DNA from: Pseudomonadota bacterium
GTDB taxonomy: Bacteria; Desulfobacterota; Binatia; Binatales; Binataceae
Assembly: GCA_021324455.1 (NCBI GenBank)
Contig: JAJPJA010000031.1
Location: forward strand, 124,001-188,000
DNA: 64,000 bases
Direction of reading: 5' to 3'
Positions 20,443 to 28,713 of this stretch are shown here, piece after piece. Made by a program: the position numbers and the translations under genes. The stretch's first letter is position 1. Each line of letters starts with the position of its first letter. The notes under the pieces were generated by a model. That model made no database searches. It worked only from the letters and a program-made list of their open reading frames with translations, and had not been told where the DNA came from.

Positions 20443-21930
20443 TCAGTGGAGACCGTACTTATCGATCGTGGCGTACAGCTTTTTGCGCGATATGCGCAGC
20501 AATTTGGCCGCCCTCGCCTTGTTGCCCTCCGACGATGCCAGCGCGCGGGCGACCAGGTCGCGCTCGACCTCGGCGAAGGTCGGTACGCCGGATTTACCGG
20601 GTTCCTTGCCCCCATATCCAGCTTCTGGCGTTACCCGGCCGGAGATCGCCGCGGGCAGGTCTGCCAGGGTTATCAACGGACCGCGCGCAAAGGTAAATGC
20701 GCCCTCGATGGCGTTGGACAGCTCGCGCACGTTGCCCGGCCATTCATAGCGGCTCATCTCCGCCAGGGCGGCGGGTTCGATTCCGCTCATCGGCGCCGCC
20801 CGCCTGAATTGCTCGTTGAACAGATTGATAAAGTGCTCCACCAGCATCGGGATGTCTTCGCGGCGATCGCGCAGCGGCGGCAGGCGGATGACATTGGCCT
20901 GCAGCCGATAGTAGAGGTCTTCGCGCAACTGGCCGCTGCGCATGGCGTCGCGCGGTTCACAGTTGGTGCTGGCGATAAGTTTTACGTCGATCGGCACTTC
21001 CACGCTGGAGCCGACCGGACGCACGGTACGTTCCTGCAGGGCGCGCAGCAACTTGGTCTGCGTCTGCGGCGCCATCTCGGTTATTTCGTCCAGGAAAATG
21101 GTGCCGCCCTCGGCCGAGCGGAACAGCCCCAGATGATCGGCGAGCGCGCCGCTGAACGCGCCCCGTTTGTAGCCGAACAACTCGCTTTCAATCAGGTCGC
21201 GCGGAATCGCCGCGCAGTTCAGGGCGATGAACGGGGCGAAGGGCGCCGCGGAACATTCATGGATGGCGCGCGCCGCCAACTCCTTGCCGGTCCCGGTTTC
21301 TCCCACAATCAGGATGGTGCCGCGGGTGGCCGCCGCCGCCTCGATGCGTTCATAAACCGCCCGCATCGCCGCGCTGGCTCCTATCAGACCGTGGAAGCGG
21401 GTTCGTTCCCGATCCGGCAGCCGCGACGCTTCTCGCTCCAGGTCGCGGATGCGCGCGTTGGCCACCGCCTGCGTGGACCGGAAGTACGCGTCCGCCAGCA
21501 CGATCATGCGGCAATGGCTCAGCTTGTCGAAGGCCAGATAGGTCTTGCCGGTGGCTGGAGGAAAGGCGGGGAAAACCCGCGTCGCGCTTTCCTCGAACAG
21601 ATGCATCGAGACGATAATTTCGGCAAAAGGTACGCGCCGTTCGGCCAATTCCTCTCCCACCCTGCGCACATCCGCGATGAACCGCTCGATGTCTTTGGCG
21701 CGCAGGTCGCCGATCGTCGCGCTCAGGTCGCGCGAGAAAATCTCCATGAATTCGCGCTCCGGCAGCGAGCGCGCATCGCCGAAATGCAGCAGGTAGAGGC
21801 GATGCCAATGCTCAAGCACCTCGATGCGCCGCTTCAGAACCGCGTCGAGGATCGGCGCAAGCGCGTCAAGCTCGTAATCCCATAACAGGTGGAAGTAGGA
21901 CGGCACGGCGGTGGACCGATCGATTTCCAT
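20443..21930 (-). CDS. Sigma-54-dependent activator with RsbR-type N-terminal domain
   Basis: This 495-residue regulator has an all-helical N-domain (about 10-150) resembling the RsbR/RsbRD N-terminal, globin-like sensor fold. A coiled linker follows, then an AAA+ domain with GETGTGK (210-216), GAFSGA (257-262) and IFLDE (278-282), and a Fis-type HTH (NKARAAKLLRISRKKLYATI). The sigma-54 loop has Ser in place of the usual Thr. ATG 21930 has a GGAGGAAGGAAG site; the upstream 98 codons are not used. It follows the cytochrome oxidase operon by 89 bases on the same strand, so it may be co-transcribed and sense redox or oxygen state. Lack of a receiver domain means it is not phospho-regulated. Confidence 0.88.
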   Translation of the reverse strand: MEIDRSTAVPSYFHLLWDYELDALAPILDAVLKRRIEVLEHWHRLYLLHFGDARSLPEREFMEIFSRDLSATIGDLRAKDIERFIADVRRVGEELAERRVPFAEIIVSMHLFEESATRVFPAFPPATGKTYLAFDKLSHCRMIVLADAYFRSTQAVANARIRDLEREASRLPDRERTRFHGLIGASAAMRAVYERIEAAAATRGTILIVGETGTGKELAARAIHECSAAPFAPFIALNCAAIPRDLIESELFGYKRGAFSGALADHLGLFRSAEGGTIFLDEITEMAPQTQTKLLRALQERTVRPVGSSVEVPIDVKLIASTNCEPRDAMRSGQLREDLYYRLQANVIRLPPLRDRREDIPMLVEHFINLFNEQFRRAAPMSGIEPAALAEMSRYEWPGNVRELSNAIEGAFTFARGPLITLADLPAAISGRVTPEAGYGGKEPGKSGVPTFAEVERDLVARALASSEGNKARAAKLLRISRKKLYATIDKYGLH

Positions 21931-22019
21931 GGCTTCCTTCCTCCGGCCGCGGCGTCGGGCCAAAATCCGTCGGTTCCCAACCGCGCATTCTCCCTCGGCA
22001 ACCGCGCCGGCTGCGCCCG

Positions 22020-22283
22020 TCAGCCCCGCGGCGTATTCCGGCTGGTGCGCTTTTCCAGGCGGCTGCGCTTGAAAGCTACATAGCTCACTCCAACTCCCAT
22101 GATCAGCAAAGGCGTCAGGCTCAGGATGGCGGCGCTGACGTAATAGCCCATCCGCGTGCCGGGCGCCGACGCCTGGAAACAGGCCGGACAGGCGAGCACC
22201 GGAGCGGCGAAGGCCGCGCTCCACGCTGTCGCAACAGCCGTTATGCGCGAAAATAAACTCATCGAAATCACCAGGGTCCTCAT
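22020..22283 (-). CDS. Small membrane protein of the cytochrome oxidase operon with CPAC motif
   Basis: The 87-residue protein has a signal-like N-terminus, then ACPACFQAS (Cys32, Cys35) and one transmembrane helix (about 50-72) with a basic tail. ATG 22283 overlaps the TGA of subunit IV as ATGA, so it is translationally coupled to the oxidase genes. Small proteins with an N-terminal signal and a CxxC or CxVCF motif occur beside oxidase genes in other phyla, but no function is assigned. A role in copper or thiol handling during oxidase assembly is a guess based on position and Cys residues. Confidence 0.75.
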   Translation of the reverse strand: MRTLVISMSLFSRITAVATAWSAAFAAPVLACPACFQASAPGTRMGYYVSAAILSLTPLLIMGVGVSYVAFKRSRLEKRTSRNTPRG

Positions 22284-22570
22284 CGATGCAGCGCGATATC
22301 CGGAATCAGCGTCAGCATCAGGCCGATGAAAAGCAGGATCGGGATGAGCGCGATGGCATGGATGATCAGCTTTTCCGATTTCAGATGCATGTAGTCGCGC
22401 ATCACCATCGCGGCCTTGATCAGCGCGATACCGAAGACCAGCGCCAGCGAGACGATTTTCGGCAGCGGCAGCAGCGTAATTGCCAGCGCGGCGAAAACGA
22501 AGAACACCAGCCAGCGCCAGATGGCGATGTAATGTGCGCGCGTCGCCGCGCTTTCCAGCAAAGTTTCCAT
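22280..22570 (-). CDS. Cytochrome c oxidase subunit IV (bacterial, COX4_pro type)
   Basis: This 96-residue membrane protein has three hydrophobic helices and the typical LALVFGIALIKAAMVMRDYMHLK segment of prokaryotic subunit IV. It lies between subunit III (12 bases upstream) and the small CPAC protein (4-base overlap). It is an accessory subunit of the haem-copper oxidase in the inner membrane. Confidence 0.85.
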   Translation of the reverse strand: METLLESAATRAHYIAIWRWLVFFVFAALAITLLPLPKIVSLALVFGIALIKAAMVMRDYMHLKSEKLIIHAIALIPILLFIGLMLTLIPDIALHR

Positions 22571-22582
22571 TCTTCCAAACCT

Positions 22583-23179
22583 TCAGGTCAGGTAGAGCAG
22601 CGGGAACAGAAAGATCCAGACCACGTCCACGAAATGCCAGTACAGGCCGCCCAACTCGACCCGGTCCCCGCGGGCCCAGATCGTGCCCCGCAGCGCCATC
22701 ACCAGCAGCGAAGTGTTGATTACGATGCCCGCCAGCAGATGCAGTCCGTGCAGCCCCGTCATCAGGAAGTAGAATGACCAGAACAGGCCCGACAGCGGGG
22801 TGAAGCCTTCGGCGAACTCGGCGTGATATTCGACTCCCTTGATGATCAGGAAGGTCAACCCAAGCGCAATCGTCAGTCCCAAAAACGTCTTGACCCCCTG
22901 CCTGTCGCCGGCTTTGACCGAGTAATGCGCCAAAATCATGGTCAGGCTGCTGGTCAGCAGCACCAGCGTGTTGAGCGCGCCCAGCCGCCAGTTGACGTGG
23001 CGGGCCGCGTCTTCCCATCCGCCATGGGCGTAGCGGAACAGCACGTAGCAGGTGATGAACCCGCCGAACACCATGATCTCGGAGGCCAGAAACCACCACA
23101 ACGCGATGCGGCCGGGAGCGATTTCCTTGAAAGCGTCGTCGTTTACCGCGCGAACGGCGGCGTGTGCGGTTGCGTTCAT
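22583..23179 (-). CDS. coxC: Cytochrome c oxidase subunit III
   Basis: The 198-residue protein has five transmembrane helices and lacks the first two of mitochondrial-type subunit III, as in caa3/bo3-type enzymes. It shows WWFLASEIMVFGGFI, GVEYHAEF and LTGLHGLHLLAG-like motifs ending in YWHFVDVVWIFLFPLLYL. ATG 23179 shares one base with the TGA of subunit I (TGATG), so translation is coupled. A TTG codon just upstream is in frame but unlikely. Confidence 0.92.
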   Translation of the reverse strand: MNATAHAAVRAVNDDAFKEIAPGRIALWWFLASEIMVFGGFITCYVLFRYAHGGWEDAARHVNWRLGALNTLVLLTSSLTMILAHYSVKAGDRQGVKTFLGLTIALGLTFLIIKGVEYHAEFAEGFTPLSGLFWSFYFLMTGLHGLHLLAGIVINTSLLVMALRGTIWARGDRVELGGLYWHFVDVVWIFLFPLLYLT

Positions 23180-24936
23180 CAAACAGTCCCCGTTCCTTTC
23201 AGCCGCAGGCCGCCGGCCTGCGGCTGAGGCGCGGGTTCGGCCGGCGGTTCATTCTGCGCCATCCAATCTTTGGGGGCGTCGGGATTTCCGTATTCATAGG
23301 GATCGCGGTAAACCATCACCGGCTCGCTGAAGTTGCCATGCGGCGGCGGCGAATCGGTGCACCATTCCAGGGTATTGGCCAGCCACGGATTGCGTCCGGC
23401 CTCGCGTCCCTTCCACATGCTCATGAAGAAGTTGATTACAAACGGCACCTGGCCCGCGAGCAGACCCAGAGTCGCAATCGTGGCGATGACGTGGAGATGC
23501 TGCGCCGGTTTGAGGAAATCGTACGACGACAACTCGTAGATGCGGCGCGGATTGCCCGCCACACCGGCCATAAACAGCGGGATGAAGACGCAATTGAAGC
23601 AGATGAAGGTGAAGAAAAAATGCACCTTGCCCAAAGTCTCGTTCATCATCCGCCCGAACATCTTGGGGAACCAGTAGTACAGGCCGGCAAAGCCGCCGAA
23701 GAACACCATCGGCATCAGGGTGTAATGGAAATGGGCGACCACGAAGTAGGTGCCGTGTAAATACACGTCCAATCCCGCCGATCCCAGGAAAATCCCGGTG
23801 ACGCCGCCGATTATGAAGGTGGCCAGACCGCCCACCGCGAACAGCATCGGCGTGGTCAGTTCAATCCGCCCGCCCCACAACGTCGCCAGCATCGAGAACA
23901 CCATGATGGCGAACGGGACCGAGATCAGGATGGTCGTGATGCTGAACGGCGTCGCCAGCCGCGGATCCATCCCGCTGACGAACATGTGATGCGCCCAGAC
24001 CACGAAGCTGAGCACGCCCGCGGCCAGACTGCCCCATACGATCGTCTTGTAGCCGTAGAGCGGCTTGCGCGAGAACACCGGGATGATTTCCATCATAATC
24101 CCGAAGCCGGGCAGCCCCACCACGTAGACCTCCGGATGCCCGAAGAACCAGAACAGATGCTGCCACAGCAGCGGATCGCCGCCCTTGTCGGGGACGAAAA
24201 AGCCGGTCCCGGCAACGCGGTCCAGCAGCAGCATGAACGAACCCGCGATCAGCGGACCGACCGAGAGCAGAAACAGCACCGCCGCGATCAGCTCCATCCA
24301 GACCAGCATCGGCAGCCGCCACAGCGTCATGCCCGGGGCGCGCAGGTTGAGCGCGGTGGTGAGAAAATTGATGCCGCCCATCAGGAAGGACGCGAATTCG
24401 ATCGCGACCGCCACAATCCACAGGTTCTGTCCCCAGGTGACGCCGGTGTAAATCGGACGCGCCGAGAGCGGAGCGTATGCCGTCCAGCCGCCCGACGCCG
24501 GTCCCGCCGGTACGAAAAACGACGCGATCAGAACCGTCGAACCGGCCGCAAGCGTCCAGAACGACATCATGTTGAGGCGCGGAAAAGCCATGTCGTCCGC
24601 CCCCACCATCAGCGGGATCAGATAGTTGCCGAACGCCCCCAGCACGAACGGCATCGCCACGAAGAAGATCATGATGGTGCCGTGCATCGTGATGATGGCG
24701 TTGTACTGCTGCGGCTCGACGTAGCCCCATCCGGGTACGTAAGTCTCGGGCCACGCCAGTTGCCATCGGATGAGATAGGCGGCGGCCCCGCCGATCAGCG
24801 CCATGAACAGGCTCAAGCCGAGATACTGCTTGCCAATCACCTTGTGATCGACCGAGAAGACGTAGCTGCGCCAGAAGCCGGGATGCTCCTCGTGCGTTGG
24901 GCCGATTTTGATTTCAGCCGGAGTTGCCGTTGCCAC
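23179..24936 (-). CDS. coxA: Cytochrome c oxidase subunit I (A-type haem-copper oxidase)
   Basis: This 585-residue catalytic subunit reduces O2 and pumps protons. It has about 12 helices. Motifs include MHGTIMIFF with a low-spin haem ligand, WFFGHPEVYVV with the CuB His, the cross-linked Tyr and the D-channel Glu, VWAHHMF with the two remaining CuB His, and VVAHFHYTL with haem ligands. The open frame starts inside subunit II; GTG 24936 is chosen, 17 bases after the subunit II stop. The HPEVY Glu marks it as an A1-type oxidase. Confidence 0.95.
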   Translation of the reverse strand: MATATPAEIKIGPTHEEHPGFWRSYVFSVDHKVIGKQYLGLSLFMALIGGAAAYLIRWQLAWPETYVPGWGYVEPQQYNAIITMHGTIMIFFVAMPFVLGAFGNYLIPLMVGADDMAFPRLNMMSFWTLAAGSTVLIASFFVPAGPASGGWTAYAPLSARPIYTGVTWGQNLWIVAVAIEFASFLMGGINFLTTALNLRAPGMTLWRLPMLVWMELIAAVLFLLSVGPLIAGSFMLLLDRVAGTGFFVPDKGGDPLLWQHLFWFFGHPEVYVVGLPGFGIMMEIIPVFSRKPLYGYKTIVWGSLAAGVLSFVVWAHHMFVSGMDPRLATPFSITTILISVPFAIMVFSMLATLWGGRIELTTPMLFAVGGLATFIIGGVTGIFLGSAGLDVYLHGTYFVVAHFHYTLMPMVFFGGFAGLYYWFPKMFGRMMNETLGKVHFFFTFICFNCVFIPLFMAGVAGNPRRIYELSSYDFLKPAQHLHVIATIATLGLLAGQVPFVINFFMSMWKGREAGRNPWLANTLEWCTDSPPPHGNFSEPVMVYRDPYEYGNPDAPKDWMAQNEPPAEPAPQPQAGGLRLKGTGTV

Positions 24937-24953
24937 TTCCGTATTCCCTTTCC

Positions 24954-25637
24954 CTATTTGGCCGCGGTTTGCGGCGCGCCCCAGCGGCTTTGCACCCACT
25001 TGCGGTAGTCCTGCGCGCTATGCACCGTCAGCACCCCATGCATCGAGTAGTGGCCGAATCCGCACAACTCGGCGCAGGCGATTTCGTAGGTGCCGGGTTG
25101 GGTCGCCTCGAACCACCCCTTGATCCTGCGTCCCGGCATCGCGTCCTGCTTAAGCCGCAGCGTCGGGATGAAAAAGCTGTGGATGACGTCGTTGGAAGTG
25201 AGCTCGAACCTGACCACGGTTCCGGCCGGAACGTGCAGTTCGTTCTCGATGGTCTGGTCGTCGGCGGTGCCGAACTTGCCGTCCGGACCCGGGTAGGTGA
25301 ATTCCCAGTTGAACTGCTTGCCGGTGATGTGGACGACGTCGCCCGCGGGAGGCAGGTCGATCTTGATCCGATTCCAGACCTCGCCGCCGACCTTGTCGAT
25401 ACTCAGGTCGAGCACCAGGACCACCAGCACGGGGACCAGAACCCAGGCCGACTGGGCGCCGTTGCCCCTGACATAAACCGATTTGGCGCGCCGGCTTTTG
25501 TGGTAGCGCACCAGAAAATAGAGCAGCAACAATTCGGCCGCGACGAACCATACCCCGGTGATGTAGTAGATAATCCGGAACAGATGGTCGACGTCGCCGC
25601 CGAAAGTCGAGATGTTCTGCGGCAGCCAGCTCAACAT
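24954..25637 (-). CDS. coxB: Cytochrome c oxidase subunit II
   Basis: The 227-residue protein has two N-terminal transmembrane helices (about 22-44 and 63-79) and a periplasmic cupredoxin domain. The CuA ligands are complete: His153, Cys188, Glu190, Cys192, His196 and Met199 in CAELCGFGHYSM. There is no fused cytochrome c domain, so an external cytochrome c is the electron donor. It is the first gene of the coxB-A-C-IV operon. No cox assembly genes (Cox11, Sco, CtaB) are present in the window. Confidence 0.95.
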   Translation of the reverse strand: MLSWLPQNISTFGGDVDHLFRIIYYITGVWFVAAELLLLYFLVRYHKSRRAKSVYVRGNGAQSAWVLVPVLVVLVLDLSIDKVGGEVWNRIKIDLPPAGDVVHITGKQFNWEFTYPGPDGKFGTADDQTIENELHVPAGTVVRFELTSNDVIHSFFIPTLRLKQDAMPGRRIKGWFEATQPGTYEIACAELCGFGHYSMHGVLTVHSAQDYRKWVQSRWGAPQTAAK

Positions 25638-25975
25638 AACGCCCTTGAGGCCGATCCTTCCATAAGTCAGCTTTATGCTGAAAGAATTTTACTACAATTT
25701 TGCTAATGCCACTGCCTGAAGCAAGAGAGCACCCGCTATGCCATCGCCGAAACCCGCTTGAGAAAACGTCAGGGACGGCCCGGAATGCCTCAAAAGGGAG
25801 CAATTCCCTTGATAAATCAGACCAAATCGCACGCGACCCCCCCGATCCCTCCGCTGCCCGTGGTGCCCAAAGGGATACACCCCGTGACGGCTGGGAACAG
25901 ATCCCCGCAAATGGTTCGGGACTTATTCTTGAATTTTGAAAAGAATTTGCGCCGCCCCCGGTGACGGCCGCCGGC
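25638..25975. other. Gene-free region upstream of the cytochrome oxidase operon
   Basis: This 338-base interval separates the methyltransferase stop from coxB. It must hold the oxidase promoter, but no clear -35/-10 pair or -24/-12 element was found on the minus strand. A small inverted repeat AAGGGA (25794-25799) / TCCCTT (25805-25810) is present. The bases near 25675-25705 are AT-rich and are the most likely promoter location. Confidence 0.45.
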
Positions 25976-26785
25976 CTACCCTGCGCCCGCCACACGCTTG
26001 CTGGCCACCAGCAATACGTTGCGCACTCCCAGGTGGCTCCATAGCATGCCGATCCGCAACCGCGTCAGGATCTGCTCCAGGCCCACCTTGTAGCGCGCGT
26101 CCACCATCGGCGGCCGGTTCAGCAGCGGCGAGGAAAACCCCGCGAAACCCGCCTGACGCATCCGTTCCCGCAGTTCCCCGTATGACATCATACTCAGATG
26201 GTCGGGGCGGAATTTGTGATGGCCCAGGCGATTGGGGCACCAGACCAGGTAGCGTCCGAACGGCTTGAGCACGCGCCAGACCTCGCGCAGATGCGCATCC
26301 ACGTCCTCGGGATGCAGATGCTCAATCATCGAGGTGCTGACCGCGTAATCGAAATTATTTGGAGTAAACTCCAGACTAACAGCGTTCATTTTGACCAATT
26401 GGACGCGCTGGGCCATATTGCTGGTCAGCAGCGCGGCGCGCCGGCGGGCGAGGTTCAGGCTTGCCCCCGACATATCGATGCCGACCACGCGCCGCGCCAG
26501 CCCCGCGAGCACGCAGGTCAGGTCGCCGCTGCCGCATCCCAATTCCAGGATCGCTTCGTGGCCGGGTCCGATGATACGTGAATAAAGCGCCAGCCGCCGG
26601 CGCCGCCGGTCCGAGGGCGGCCGGATTGCGCCAACGTTCGCGCCGGGGGCGGTGTCATAGATCTCGGCGTAGATCTTCGCCCGCTCGCGCGAGTCGGCCG
26701 TCCGCATCCGGCTATAGGGGCTGTGTCTGTCCATCGCAGATGCGCAATTGTCCGGGGAATATTGTGAAACGTGCAGGTTTTTCAT
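25976..26785 (-). CDS. Class I SAM-dependent methyltransferase
   Basis: This 269-residue soluble protein has the SAM-binding motif ILELGCGSGD (about 79-88), the acidic VVGIDMS strand end, and the FDYAVSTSMIEHLHPED motif typical of the Methyltransf_11/25 group. The C-terminal third (FRPDHLSMMSYGELRERMRQAGF) is like methyltransferases acting on sugars, lipids or polyketides. It diverges from a lipoprotein gene at 26882. The substrate is unknown and neighbours do not decide it. Confidence 0.8.
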   Translation of the reverse strand: MKNLHVSQYSPDNCASAMDRHSPYSRMRTADSRERAKIYAEIYDTAPGANVGAIRPPSDRRRRRLALYSRIIGPGHEAILELGCGSGDLTCVLAGLARRVVGIDMSGASLNLARRRAALLTSNMAQRVQLVKMNAVSLEFTPNNFDYAVSTSMIEHLHPEDVDAHLREVWRVLKPFGRYLVWCPNRLGHHKFRPDHLSMMSYGELRERMRQAGFAGFSSPLLNRPPMVDARYKVGLEQILTRLRIGMLWSHLGVRNVLLVASKRVAGAG

Positions 26786-26881
26786 GCTCGATCGGGATTT
26801 TTACCGCGCAATTACGGCAGAGCTTTGCGGGCATAGGCCTTGCTCCCGGCCTGCTGGGCCATCTTGTCCGAGGAATTTGCG

Positions 26882-27841
26882 ATGAAGGTTCCAGCTCCAT
26901 GCTCGTCGCGGCGCTCAGCTCAGGACTTTAATGACCGGCGCGCCCTGCGGAAAGATATCGCGGGGCGGGCGCCGGTTCGGCGTTGGATGCTCCGCGCCGC
27001 CCTGCTCTCCTCTCTCGCCCCGATGGTTGCTGGCTGCACCAATGCGATGCTCGCGTCGGCCCGCGGCAGTATCGCGGCCGGCAATTACGCCCAGGCCCAT
27101 CAGGAACTGGAAGCGGCGCTGCAGAACCCCTCGCTCAGCGCCAATGAGCGGCGCGAGGTCAGGGATGACCTGTGCGCGACTGAAGTTCAAGTCGGTCCTC
27201 CCGCCTATTCGTTATGGCGGCAGCATCAGACCTGTGCCGCGGCCGCGCGCGAACCCGGCAGCGTCAGCGGGGAGCGGCTGGCAAAGATCGACGCTCAGCT
27301 TTCCGCGCAATACCAGGCGCAATTCGACCGCGCCTTGCGCGCCGGCGACGTGGCCGACGCGGTTACGGCGTTGCACGGCTATCGGCGGATCGCGCCTGCG
27401 GGCAATGAGCAAAGCGCGCAACTGGAGCAGCGGTTGTGGGCGGCCGTCGATCGGCAGGATCGGAGCTTTGGCAAACGCAAAAAGGCCTACATTCGCCATG
27501 CGCTGGCGGCGCTGGACGCCGATTACCCAGGCATGCAGTTGATGAGTCAACGGGCGTTCAAACGCTGGCTCGGCCGCGATACCTCCGCGGCCGGAGTGCC
27601 GACGCTCTCGCGGATCGCCATCAGCGGCCACACCCTGGAGCTGAAAGTAACCGACCAGCATCTGAAAGAATCCGCCCTGGGGCCGCAGAAGTTTGCCCGG
27701 ATTAACGACGCCTTCAGCGTGTGGTGCCAATGCGACGGCGCCACCCACGTCGCCTCGGATTCCACCGGGCTGCCGGTTTACCTGGCCAGGTTGAACCCGG
27801 TGATGGCGCGATCCGAAGTGCTGGTGCTGCCCTGGCGCTGA
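26882..27841 (+). CDS. Putative lipoprotein of unknown function
   Basis: From ATG 26882 (CGAGGAA site) the product is 319 residues. The lipobox SLAPMVAGC puts the modified Cys at residue 52, which means a very long N-region. Starting at ATG 26987 would give a standard 16-residue lipoprotein signal, so that start is a serious alternative. After the Cys come helical repeats (ARGSIAAGNYAQAHQELEAAL) like a TPR-type solenoid, then a mixed C-terminal domain with WCQCDG. No family is recognised. Outer-membrane location is inferred from the lipobox. Confidence 0.7.
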   Translation: MKVPAPCSSRRSAQDFNDRRALRKDIAGRAPVRRWMLRAALLSSLAPMVAGCTNAMLASARGSIAAGNYAQAHQELEAALQNPSLSANERREVRDDLCATEVQVGPPAYSLWRQHQTCAAAAREPGSVSGERLAKIDAQLSAQYQAQFDRALRAGDVADAVTALHGYRRIAPAGNEQSAQLEQRLWAAVDRQDRSFGKRKKAYIRHALAALDADYPGMQLMSQRAFKRWLGRDTSAAGVPTLSRIAISGHTLELKVTDQHLKESALGPQKFARINDAFSVWCQCDGATHVASDSTGLPVYLARLNPVMARSEVLVLPWR

Positions 27842-28353
27842 CCCGCGAGCGGCGGACGCGGCGCCCCGGAGGTCAGGAAAGCAGCGGCGGCGACGGCGGT
27901 TCCGCCGACGGCCAGCAGGCGCGCCGACGCTGCCGAAGCGGTGCGGAGCGCCGCTGCTACATTGAGTAGATAAAAACTGCTTCGTTTTCATTCCGATCCT
28001 ATCCATAAAAACCCATGGCGGAGACGGCGATTTTGCTCCGCTTTATCGAAATCAGAAAAGCCTGATTGTCTGGCGCAGGGAGGTTGCGGCGGCCACAGCA
28101 CCGGGGAATGGGATTCGGAGCACTCATGTCATACCGCGCTAACTGCCCAAAACATCGCCATCCTTTAGATTGTGTTGACGATTGATTGCTCTGCAACGCC
28201 GATCTATTGTTCTATTTACCGAGGGGCAAAGTGCGCACTTCACAGTCTCCATTTGAAAGGCTTTTCCTCGTCCGCGCGCGCGCTGTATCGGCGCATCGGG
28301 ACGATGGTGTAAAGGCGTCAAAACGGTCAGAGCCGTAAGCGGAGGTCCAGGCG
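27842..28353. other. Gene-free region between the lipoprotein and HTH genes
   Basis: This 512-base interval has no supported gene. The second half is AT-richer than its surroundings and carries the candidate promoter for the HTH gene. Short frames on either strand show no domain pattern and no ribosome-binding sites. Confidence 0.5.
28182..28210 (+). promoter_or_regulatory. Sigma-70-type promoter for the HTH gene at 28354
   Basis: TTGATT (28182-28187) and TATTGT (28205-28210) are separated by 17 bases, each matching four of six consensus positions. The leader to the TTG start codon would be about 137 bases. Confidence 0.4.
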
Positions 28354-28596
28354 TTGCGAAAATTAACTGCAGTGGGAATAACTTCCAAAAAGGCCGAAAA
28401 AGAGGTTCACAATCCCGAATTCTACACGGTCGCGCAGCTCGCCCGGCTGCTGCAGCTCACCGAGATGACCATCTACCGGATGGTGCACCGCGGCGAGTTG
28501 CCCTGTTACTCAATCGGGCGGGTAAAGCGCTTTCGCCAGGGTGACGTGGAAGCGTTCCTCAAACGATGCCGCGTGCCCGCGGCCAAGGGGGGCTGA
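28354..28596 (+). CDS. Excisionase-type helix-turn-helix protein
   Basis: The 80-residue protein has the HTH_17/excisionase pattern FYTVAQLARLLQLTEMTIYRMVHRG and IGRVKRFRQGDVEAFL at residues 23-70. The TTG start at 28354 is supported by a GGAGG site eight bases before it. As with the protein at 18904-19143, there is no integrase next to it and the upstream region is AT-rich. It may regulate a distant target. A mobile-element remnant is the alternative. Confidence 0.75.
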   Translation: MRKLTAVGITSKKAEKEVHNPEFYTVAQLARLLQLTEMTIYRMVHRGELPCYSIGRVKRFRQGDVEAFLKRCRVPAAKGG

Positions 28597-28713
28597 ACCC
28601 GGCATTTTCACAAAGCGTCTTCAGAGGCCCGCCAGAGCCCGGCAGGGCTGGTGCCTGATCCGCTCGACCTGAAACCAGTTTAGCCCGTGCAGCTGGGCAG
28701 GACTGGTTATACC

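Noticed and set aside
22020-23099. 359-codon minus-strand frame across the subunit III and IV genes
   Set aside because: Only its last 88 codons, after ATG 22283, form a plausible gene. The rest is an out-of-frame shadow of the oxidase subunits.
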